From positions 62,001 to 126,000 of the forward strand of contig CAVSHN010000016.1 of assembly GCA_963727755.1 (NCBI GenBank): DNA of 64,000 nucleotides. The letters are read 5' to 3'. The notes beneath the pieces are model-generated. The model worked only from the letters and a program-made list of their open reading frames with translations, ran no database searches and was not told the origin of the DNA. This document shows, in pieces, positions 57,439 to 64,000 of the stretch. This DNA comes from DASYAN01 sp963727755. GTDB taxonomy: Bacteria; Chloroflexota; Ktedonobacteria; Ktedonobacterales; Ktedonobacteraceae. How positions within the stretch are numbered: the first letter of the stretch is position 1; each line of letters opens with the position of its first letter. Made by a program: the position numbers and the translations under genes.

Positions 57439-57663
57439 ATGATACCAAGAGAACTATCAGGACCTCATGATGGAGAAAAACGACGATCTGATCAAGAATC
57501 GGAAGGTAGCCATACTAGCAAGATCGATTTCGCGACACATGGACCAACCTATAAGTACCAAGGAGAAAGTGCAAACAGAGAGATTAATATAATTACATTT
57601 GATAATCCATCTACTGTAAACTCTAAGTTTAAAAGACTTAGTAGTATCTTTGAAATCAATTGA
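57439..57663 (+). CDS. small hydrophilic protein or N-terminus of the HAD gene
   Basis: 74 aa from the ATG at 57439 with AGGAG upstream. Polar and disordered (PRELSGPHDGEKRRSDQESEGSHTSK), no known domain. It overlaps the start of the HAD frame by 14 bp, so it is either translationally coupled to it or is its N-terminus separated by a one-base shift. AT-rich relative to its neighbours. Confidence 0.5.
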   Translation: MIPRELSGPHDGEKRRSDQESEGSHTSKIDFATHGPTYKYQGESANREINIITFDNPSTVNSKFKRLSSIFEIN

Positions 57664-58402
57664 TTCTATTAAAATCTTAAAACCAGAAATTAATTCAAAG
57701 CCAATTAAAAATTTAGAAGAAATATTAAACAAAAAGTTAGAAATATCAACTAATGAATTAAAACGCAGGAAAATCCGCTGTATCCTCTTCGACCTTGGTG
57801 ACACACTGTGGAGACACAGAGATAAAGCTTCTTCGGATAATACGGCTACTCAAAGCCTCGCATATACACGTATTTTATTCAATGATACACTTTCTACTCT
57901 TAAAGAATTGCAACGGCATGGGTTTATCCTAGGAATAGTGACCAATCGTAGAGAGGGCGGTGAGTCTTTCCGAAAAGATTTGGAAGACCTTGGTCTTCTT
58001 CAGTACTTCAACCCAAACTGTATTGTCAGTTCTGCTGACGTAGGTGTCAAAAAGCCCAATCCTGAGATATTCTCACACGCTCTTACTGCGCTCAATGTAA
58101 AACCAGAAGAAGCAGTAATGGTTGGTGACTCTCTGTATGCAGATATTTTTGGGGCAAAATCCGTAGGAATAGGTGCAATCTGGAAACCAATAGCCCGCCA
58201 TTACGCTGAGCTGCAAAAAGAATTGCCGCAAGAAGATTTAGGGGACAGTAATCATCTTAATCATCTTAATCTTCTCAATATAGCTCATACACATGAAGAT
58301 GAATACTATGGGGAGAAAGCAAAAAGAACTACTACCCTACCGAATGCAATCATTAAGAATACAGGAGATTTACTCAAGATCCTACTGAAAACTACTAACT
58401 AG
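57650..58402 (+). CDS. HAD-superfamily hydrolase
   Basis: 250 aa from a TTG, or fused to the preceding frame. HAD motif I CILFDLGDTLW, motif II IVTNR, motif III Lys in GVKKPNPEIF, motif IV VMVGDSLYADIFGAKSVG. Subfamily IA with a helical cap, as in phosphoglycolate phosphatase or haloacid dehalogenase-like enzymes. Substrate unknown. An N-terminal Lys-rich helix (about 40 residues) and an AT-rich, His/Asn-rich C-terminal tail extend the usual domain. Confidence 0.83.
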   Translation: MKSIDSIKILKPEINSKPIKNLEEILNKKLEISTNELKRRKIRCILFDLGDTLWRHRDKASSDNTATQSLAYTRILFNDTLSTLKELQRHGFILGIVTNRREGGESFRKDLEDLGLLQYFNPNCIVSSADVGVKKPNPEIFSHALTALNVKPEEAVMVGDSLYADIFGAKSVGIGAIWKPIARHYAELQKELPQEDLGDSNHLNHLNLLNIAHTHEDEYYGEKAKRTTTLPNAIIKNTGDLLKILLKTTN

Positions 58403-58671
58403 TGATGAGCACAAAGGAAATACATGTGCTTTACAGAATGCTTGGAGAGAATTAACAGGAGCTTGCCATAGCGCCGAATAGACTCGTCAATGAGTATTCT
58501 AAACTTGTCGCCAATCTAACGCCATGTTCGCCATCACTCTTGCAAGCGAGGAAACCACCAAGTTTAGCTACTATAAGAAATTAGATGAGGTTTGCATTTC
58601 AGGTCGGTTGCTATACTGGTCATAGAAAAACCGATCCATAATCAGAAGTTGACGAGTGATAAGAGGTTCGT

Positions 58672-59871
58672 ATGCGAATTTTAATGATTGCCCCAGAACC
58701 ATTTCTAGAGCCAAGAGGCACTCCATTTAGTGTACTTCATCGTATAAAAGCATTACTGGCGTTAGGCTATCAAGTGGACCTAGTGACCTATCCTATTGGG
58801 AAACGCGTAAGTCTCCCCGGATTGAAGGTCTACCGTGCACCAAGGTTGCCTTTTATTCATAAGGTCAAAATAGGGCCATCGCTGGCAAAGTTCCCTCTCG
58901 ATGCACTCCTCTTTTTGACAGCTATATACCTGATGCGTCAAAAACATTATCGTTATATCCATACGCATGAGGAGGCAGGTGCAATGGGAGTGGTATTGTC
59001 CTATCTCTTTGGCTGCCAACACCTTTACGATATGCACTCAGACCTTGCTCAGCAGATGTCTAACTTCGCCTTTACTAAGAATCCGCTGCTTATTCGCTGC
59101 GTTGAAGCCATACAACATTGGATTGTGCGTAATGCCGATGTGGTGATAGCCATTTGCCCCGACCTTAAATTCACAGTCGAAAGGCTAGCACCGGAGAAGC
59201 CGGTTTGCCTGATTGAGAATGTAGCCGTCGATGAGATGTTGCCACCAGCGAATGAGGAAAGTGCTACCCAATTACGCCAGGAATTGCAACTTGGCAATGG
59301 ACCAATCCTGCTCTACACAGGAACATTGGAGTTTTATCAGGGGATCGACCTGCTATTGCAAAGTGCTGTGCACGTGCATGCAGCATTTCCAACTGCTCGC
59401 TACATTCTCCTTGGAGGACAGCCTGAACAGATTGCAACTTATCAATCTCTTGCTCAGCAGCTAGGTGTCACTGAGATTGTACATTTCATCGGACAGCGGC
59501 CAGTTGAAGAAATGCCGCGTTATATGGCCCTCGCCGATATCCTAGTGAGTCCTCGCAGCGAAGGTACTAATACACCGCTCAAATTATACACTTACTTGCG
59601 CTCAGGCAAGCCCATTCTTGCCACAGCGATTCATTCACATACCCAAGTACTTACTTCAAACACTGCAATGTTAGTCGCTCCCACACCGGAAGGTCTTGCT
59701 CAAGGTACTTTAGAACTGCTACAAAATCCAGAAAGAGCCTACGTCATGGGAGAAAATGGAAAAATACTTGCCAGCGAATACTATAGCTGGCCAGCTTTCC
59801 TAGAAAAGAATCGTCGTACATATGAATTATTTGAGAATATTCGATTAAACAATAGAATAATACATGTATAA
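58672..59871 (+). CDS. glycosyltransferase family 4
   Basis: 399 aa. MRILMIAPEPFLEPRGTPFSVLHRIKAL and the donor-site LLYTGTLEFYQGIDLLLQSAV and DILVSPRSEGTNTPLKLYTYLRSGKPILAT mark a GT4 enzyme with the NTPLKLYEY-type motif common in exopolysaccharide and glycolipid mannosyl/glucosyltransferases. Followed about 160 bp later by a flippase-like membrane protein, a common pair in cell-envelope glycan loci. Confidence 0.9.
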   Translation: MRILMIAPEPFLEPRGTPFSVLHRIKALLALGYQVDLVTYPIGKRVSLPGLKVYRAPRLPFIHKVKIGPSLAKFPLDALLFLTAIYLMRQKHYRYIHTHEEAGAMGVVLSYLFGCQHLYDMHSDLAQQMSNFAFTKNPLLIRCVEAIQHWIVRNADVVIAICPDLKFTVERLAPEKPVCLIENVAVDEMLPPANEESATQLRQELQLGNGPILLYTGTLEFYQGIDLLLQSAVHVHAAFPTARYILLGGQPEQIATYQSLAQQLGVTEIVHFIGQRPVEEMPRYMALADILVSPRSEGTNTPLKLYTYLRSGKPILATAIHSHTQVLTSNTAMLVAPTPEGLAQGTLELLQNPERAYVMGENGKILASEYYSWPAFLEKNRRTYELFENIRLNNRIIHV

Positions 59872-60029
59872 AGCATTTGGGTTAAATTATCTTTGTCTGC
59901 TCTATTAGTAGAGCAGGTTCAGTCACACTAAATGGTGGAGGTACCCTCGTTTGTACCTTTTGCCAAATCTTTTGAGCATACCCACCAAGTTGTATGGGTC
60001 CTACCCTAGTAGCTGAGGAGCAAATATCT

Positions 60030-61076
60030 ATGTCCTCTAAATTAACTCTTCTACCTGAGAACGACCAGCAACTCAAAGAAGCTTCTCAATACCAATTAGA
60101 GATGCCCGTACACAAAGGTTCCACGAAAAAGTGGGTAAAATTTGCCGTGCGTGCATCAGTAACATCACTCCTTTTCGCATTTCTGCTAAAGTCAGTCTCA
60201 TGGTCAACCTTGTTGACAACATTTGCTCATGCTCAGCATACATGGCAGTTAATGGGATTGGCAGTCGGAGTCCTTTGTATTGTCTTTAGCTCCTTTGAAT
60301 GGCATTGCCTCGTGCTAGCAGAAGATATCCACACTGACCTCGCTCACCTTATTAAGCTCTATCTGGTCGGAATAGCCTTTAGCCATTTTCTCCCTTCGAG
60401 CATGGGAGGCGATGTCGCTAAAGCATTCTATGTAGGACGTGACTCAGGCAATATGGCTGGTGCTACTAGTTCTGTCATGTTGAGCCGCATTACCGGCTTT
60501 TTGGGCATGTTACTCATTGCACTCCCTTCACTCCTCATATGGCACTCATGGTTTACCTCCGCAGTGATTGTGGAATTTCTACTACTCAGTTTGCTTTTAA
60601 TAGTCCTGATTAGCGGAACCATGATCATCTCTCTATGTCTCCCCAAAGCATCTAGTCGCCTACTAAAGAGTCGTTGGATACCAAAGAGCGCTGTCATTAC
60701 TGCTGCAGAGCTGGGTCAAACCCTCAATAGTGCAATCAGAAAACCTCGTCCTCTGACTATTGCAATACTCTTTGGCATATTGTTCTGGATTGCCAGTTTT
60801 CTGAACTATTACGGTTATGCAGTAGCGTTAGGAATACATGCTCCTCTTTTCTTTTATGCGATAGCAATTCCATTTTCTTCGCTTGTTGCATTTTTGCCCA
60901 TTTCGATTAATGGCTTTGGGGTGAGAGAAGGGGCTTTAGTATACGTCTTTTCCACGATTCATGTTTCCCCTAGCGAGTCACTGCTTTTGGCTTTTCTCAT
61001 GGATACTCAAGTACTCTTGTTTGGGGTCATTGGCGGGTGCATTTACCTCACCATGAGTCACCACACCAAACGCTAG
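60030..61076 (+). CDS. flippase-like integral membrane protein (LPG synthase TM/UPF0104)
   Basis: 348 aa from the ATG at 60030 (GAGGAG 10 nt upstream). About seven to eight membrane helices. Family signatures: HFLPSSMGGDVAKAFYVGRDSGN and FLPISINGFGVREGALVYVF, as in the membrane domain of MprF-like lysylphosphatidylglycerol synthase and AglD-type proteins. No aminoacyl-transfer domain. Near a glycosyltransferase, a role in lipid-linked sugar transport or regulation is plausible. Confidence 0.85.
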   Translation: MSSKLTLLPENDQQLKEASQYQLEMPVHKGSTKKWVKFAVRASVTSLLFAFLLKSVSWSTLLTTFAHAQHTWQLMGLAVGVLCIVFSSFEWHCLVLAEDIHTDLAHLIKLYLVGIAFSHFLPSSMGGDVAKAFYVGRDSGNMAGATSSVMLSRITGFLGMLLIALPSLLIWHSWFTSAVIVEFLLLSLLLIVLISGTMIISLCLPKASSRLLKSRWIPKSAVITAAELGQTLNSAIRKPRPLTIAILFGILFWIASFLNYYGYAVALGIHAPLFFYAIAIPFSSLVAFLPISINGFGVREGALVYVFSTIHVSPSESLLLAFLMDTQVLLFGVIGGCIYLTMSHHTKR

Positions 61077-61090
61077 ATCGATGCAGGATA

Positions 61091-61228
61091 GCGGGCGCAA
61101 TGAATTGGGCCTCTACAAATCACACAATAAATTATAAATGAGGCAATTCATTGCTCGAAGGTAAGGACCAGATTTAGCACGTCCGTTTCCTGGGGACACC
61201 TCCATGCAACAATCCTCCACACACCCGC
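61091..61228. repeat. dispersed repeat, copy 1
   Basis: About 138 bp starting GGGCGCAATGAATTGGG and ending CCTCCACACACCCGC. It includes an inverted GGGCGCAATGAATTG / CAATTCATTGCTC pair. The 3' edge touches the lipoprotein stop codon. A second copy in the same orientation lies at 63603-63740. Confidence 0.8.
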
Positions 61229-61230
61229 AA

Positions 61231-62592
61231 TTACTCACTTAGTGAGAACAGACTCTCTAGTTCAGCCCCCATTGCTTCGGTCGTTACCATATCTTCGGAG
61301 GTACCGTTAGGCAGTTCACGCAACGACCAGTCAGAATTTACGTCATAGAGCACACCGTGTCCAGGAGCATAATAAACCTTGTTCACGGCCAGAGATTGCA
61401 ATTGATTTTCTGTCTCTTGATATCTCCCATCTGTCAGTTTATTGGCTATATGAAATGCTTGCAGCATAATGATCTGACGCCCTGCCTCTTTGTGTGCTTT
61501 ATTGAGAGCAAGTCCTCTGAGATCGGTTGGAGATGTTCCCTTGAAATTGACGGAGAAGTAGTAGCCTCCGTGCTTTGTATCCCACATCCCCAGAAGATTT
61601 GCTGGCAATGCATAAGAGTCCAATAGGTCCGTCGCTTTGTTTAGGAAATCCTTCTTGTGTGTTACTTGATAGGCATCTAGCAGAGAAATGACTATCTGAG
61701 CCACAGCTCCCACCAGAATATGCTCCCCCGTGACTTTGTAATTTTTTGTCGTGCCAGAAAAGAACGTTTGATAAGGATTTACTGACCCGTCCGCTAGCAC
61801 AACATTATCCACTTGGCTAGCAAAGGTATGGTACGGTGAGATATAAGCATGGGCGTAGACAAAGTTTAGTATACTCATCCCCTTCTGCATCCATTCTGGT
61901 TTATTGAACAGTACACTTGCTTGTACGAGAGCACATCCAGCTTCTAAAACGTTATCAACACGATAGAAGCCATTTGGATGGCTGGCATTCTTCTTATAGA
62001 TGCTGCCAACCTGGGGATCAATGGCATCTGCATAGCTCTTAGCCAGACTATAAGCAGTATTTTTATAGAAGGCATCCTTGGAAAGGTTATAGATTGCCAT
62101 AAACGCATCAAATAACCAGCCTCGCTCATTATGCGAATTCGCAAACTCATCTTTTATAATAGGTGTATAGCGAGTTATTTCACTCTCATAGCGCTCATCC
62201 AAGGGATTCTGGTACTTGTATGACCAGAGATTATGAAGATAGCGCATATCAGTTAACGGATCATGACGGGGACCTATACCCGGATCATCTGGCTCACCGC
62301 TTCCATTCACGTTAGTCTGCAAGGGGTCAGTTCCATAGCGCCAATTAATGAACAATCCACCTAGCCCATGATTGATATGCGGATCACTATTAAATCCATT
62401 CGCTTTTATGTTATCGAGAATTGACAGCTCTATGTGGTGAATAACTGGTGAAGTCTGATATCTTATTGGTGAAGATGAAGTCCTCACTTGCCTAACCTGA
62501 TGGTTTTTCAATGGTTGTGAACAGCCATTGACCAGCATAATTAGACAAAGCAATAACCCTATATGTTGCACATGTAACCAAAAATAGCGCAT
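61231..62592 (-). CDS. lipoprotein with six-hairpin (alpha/alpha toroid)-like domain
   Basis: 453 aa. A lipoprotein signal peptide ends in LVNGC, Cys24. The mature part has Trp/Tyr/Gly-rich motifs of alpha/alpha-barrel glycosidases and epimerases (LGGLFINWRYGTDPLQTN, RGWLFDAFMAIYNLSKDAFY, LEAGCALVQASVLFNKPEW, MWDTKHGGYYFSVNF, EAGRQIIMLQAFHIANK). Resembles GH76 or related families, but the catalytic Asp pair cannot be placed with confidence. Exported and lipid-anchored; probably acts on a surface polysaccharide. Confidence 0.7.
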   Translation of the reverse strand: MRYFWLHVQHIGLLLCLIMLVNGCSQPLKNHQVRQVRTSSSPIRYQTSPVIHHIELSILDNIKANGFNSDPHINHGLGGLFINWRYGTDPLQTNVNGSGEPDDPGIGPRHDPLTDMRYLHNLWSYKYQNPLDERYESEITRYTPIIKDEFANSHNERGWLFDAFMAIYNLSKDAFYKNTAYSLAKSYADAIDPQVGSIYKKNASHPNGFYRVDNVLEAGCALVQASVLFNKPEWMQKGMSILNFVYAHAYISPYHTFASQVDNVVLADGSVNPYQTFFSGTTKNYKVTGEHILVGAVAQIVISLLDAYQVTHKKDFLNKATDLLDSYALPANLLGMWDTKHGGYYFSVNFKGTSPTDLRGLALNKAHKEAGRQIIMLQAFHIANKLTDGRYQETENQLQSLAVNKVYYAPGHGVLYDVNSDWSLRELPNGTSEDMVTTEAMGAELESLFSLSE

Positions 62593-62685
62593 ACTCGCAT
62601 ATCCTCCTTATTAATAATAAATTATCAAAATAAAAAAAGCTGTTTTTCCTTAGCTTGCGAGGAAAAACAGCTCCACCAGTCTGCA

Positions 62686-63353
62686 CTATCTATTGTCGTC
62701 CGAAGCACAATGGCTGCTTGGTGACCCTGTAAGATGATCATCAGCGTCGTTATCACCATCGCAACTTCCATTGCCAAGCTGAAAATTGTGAAAGACAATA
62801 GGATCGATCTGAGTGCCAGCAAATACGCCTCTGGATGGATATACCGCTTTTGCATTGTCGGGATAAATATTGGTCGTAATCCCTCTGACAATCCCTGAAG
62901 CATCCACTGTAAATGTTGCGGTTTGATCGCGACAAGCACTCCCACCATTACAGGGAACAAACCCTGTGAAGCTTGTTGCCCCTGGAGGATTTCACAGAAT
63001 CCATCGGATGCATCCCACGTGGATTTTTCGACGATGCGGTAAGTTGCTGTTCCTGACACTGGAGGCTCAATATCCCAAGAGAGGCAGCCAGTAGGAACCT
63101 CTTGACAATTTCCCCGCCGCACAGGACAAGAACCAGGAGACACAGTAACACGCCTCTTACCAGGACTTGGTCCCATGTCCACTGAGGAACCGCTAGGATC
63201 TATCAGTGTAAAATTAGCCCCGGGCAGTGCCTGCCTGCACGAGTCCATAACTTGCAGCCAAACTCTTACCGAGCTAGCGGCGTGTACATTTGCTCCATGT
63301 AGTAGCTGTAATGAGAATGAGGCAAACAAAAATAATGCTGTAACCTTTTTCAA
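62686..63353 (-). CDS. secreted Cys-rich protein (frameshifted)
   Basis: About 222 aa reconstructed. Signal peptide MKKVTALFLFASFSLQLLHGANVHA, cleaved after AHA/AS. The mature part has paired cysteines (MDSCRQ, GSCPVRRGNCQEVPTGCLSW, DGFCEI, VPCNGGSACRDQ, NGSCDGD, SHCAS), suggesting disulfides. In the raw frame the sequence degenerates after CEIL. A missing C in ATCCTCC near 62990 restores PPGATSFTGFVPCNGGSACRDQTATFTVDASG, which continues to a stop at 62686. No family recognised. 94 bp upstream of the lipoprotein on the same strand. Confidence 0.7.
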
Positions 63354-63761
63354 CTAAATACCCTCCCAATCCTGTACTACTATGGACACACCCATCCCAA
63401 TCAGTGCCCAGCTTGAGATTTTGCGCTTATTTTTGTGCGATCATCTGAGTTGACCAGTACTTCACCTGCTTCTACCTACACTTATCTACATTATATTGTT
63501 GGCATAATTCAAATGCATGTAACAATTTCGATCTATTTCTGCTCGTGAAAGAGTGAAAGAGGAGTGCGCCTAACGTTGTTGCAATGCCTCACACCACGAG
63601 AAACGGGCGCAATGAATTGGGACCCTACAAATCAGGCAACAAATTACAAATAAGGTATTTTATTGCGCCAATTGGTAGGGACACGATAAATCGTGTCCGT
63701 TCCCCGTAAGCACCTCATGCAAAAATCCTCCGCACGCCCGTGAAAGAGGGACAATGTGGAA
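63354..63761. other. intergenic region with dispersed repeat copy 2
   Basis: 408 bp between the secreted protein and the sugar kinase. The left half would hold the promoter of the secreted-protein gene. The right half is repeat copy 2 (63603-63740). No coding frame supported. Confidence 0.5.
63603..63740. repeat. dispersed repeat, copy 2
   Basis: Same order of blocks as copy 1: GGGCGCAATGAATTGGG, CTACAAATCA, a middle ACACGATAAATCGTGT palindrome found only here, then CGTCC/TGTCCGTT, ATGCAA and AATCCTCC-CACGCCCG. It resembles the CGCAATGAATTGCG-type palindromic repeats scattered in Chloroflexota and cyanobacterial genomes. Confidence 0.75.
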
Positions 63762-64000
63762 CTAAGACGAGTTCTCTGCGCTGACGCATCTTCTTTGCTT
63801 CCCTAACTCAAGAGCACCGAATAGGCCAGCATAAGAACCAAGCTTTGGCGGTACAATGAGGGAAGCGATATCATTCAACACAACTGGATGGTTTAGATAA
63901 CCATTTATAATCTTTTGCACGTAATATCTAATTCGTGGAAATAGAAGCTCCCGTTGCATCACGCCTCCCCCGAGGATAATACGATAAGGTGAAGTAATGT
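63762..64000 (-). CDS. ROK-family sugar kinase, C-terminal fragment (runs off the window)
   Basis: The last 79 or so residues are present; the gene continues beyond 64000. SPYRIILGGGVMQRELLFPRIRYYVQKIINGYLNHP and IVPPKLGSYAGLFGALELGKQ match the C-terminus of ROK fructokinases (LGGGV and the G-x-x-AG-x-x-GAL end). The internal ATG is not the start. Confidence 0.85.
   Translation of the reverse strand, partial: ITSPYRIILGGGVMQRELLFPRIRYYVQKIINGYLNHPVVLNDIASLIVPPKLGSYAGLFGALELGKQRRCVSAENSS

Overview
The window looks like a chromosomal segment of a filamentous, Ktedonobacteria-type member of the Chloroflexota. This is inferred from gene content, not from a marker gene: FHA-domain ABC transporters, Ser/Thr kinases fused to WD40 or DnaJ-type domains, a membrane-anchored PP2C phosphatase, a ketosynthase pair, an AT-repeat-tailed membrane protein, and moderate GC by eye. 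No rRNA or phage module is present. One tRNA and one IS200/IS605-type tnpB element are seen.

Layout. 0.1-5.2 kb is housekeeping: zinc-ribbon protein, YraN, YebC/PmpR, ruvC, ruvA, then thiL, tRNA-Arg and an ArsR regulator on the minus strand. 5.3-9.8 kb holds aspS, with a tandem copy of its own 3' end, and a PP2C phosphatase with a large extracytoplasmic region. 10.2-16.7 kb is an exopolysaccharide operon: two glycosyltransferases, an undecaprenyl-phosphate sugar transferase, a Wzz-like chain-length protein and a CpsD-like protein that has lost its P-loop lysine. 16.7-20.4 kb carries a Dus enzyme, small proteins, an untypical promoter/small-ORF/terminator unit and a small HTH protein behind a 14-bp inverted repeat. 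20.5-29.8 kb is lipid and polyketide-like metabolism: cfa, a triple-FHA ABC transporter, a KS-alpha/CLF-like pair, an alpha/beta-hydrolase without its nucleophile and a SnoaL-like protein. 29.9-37.2 kb holds a stand-alone DNA methyltransferase/R-M gene, menG, a polyprenyl diphosphate synthase, a disordered R/Q/N-rich protein and speB-speD. 37.5-43.6 kb has uvrB, the tnpB element with an omegaRNA-like right end, an accessory patch with a 66-bp tandem repeat best read as a Cys/His-rich repeat protein, and a class I aldolase. 43.7-48.7 kb: trxB, IscA/ErpA-type protein, msrB, PAC2 protein, RluA-type synthase. 48.8-53 kb: two Ser/Thr kinases, one running into a DnaJ C-terminal domain and an AT-repeat tail, one into a WD40 propeller. 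53.2-61 kb: a decayed ABC exporter, asnB, HAD hydrolase, glycosyltransferase and flippase-like membrane protein. 61.2-64 kb: a lipoprotein and a Cys-rich secreted protein between two copies of a dispersed repeat, then the C-terminus of a ROK sugar kinase.

Quality. At least a dozen genes, including essential or conserved ones (uvrB, aldolase, speB, asnB), are split by one-base frameshifts, several in homopolymers. This is most simply explained by uncorrected indels in the assembly. The ABC exporter and the kinase/DnaJ fusion also carry in-frame stops, which are better candidates for real decay. Coordinates for split genes span the whole reconstructed gene.
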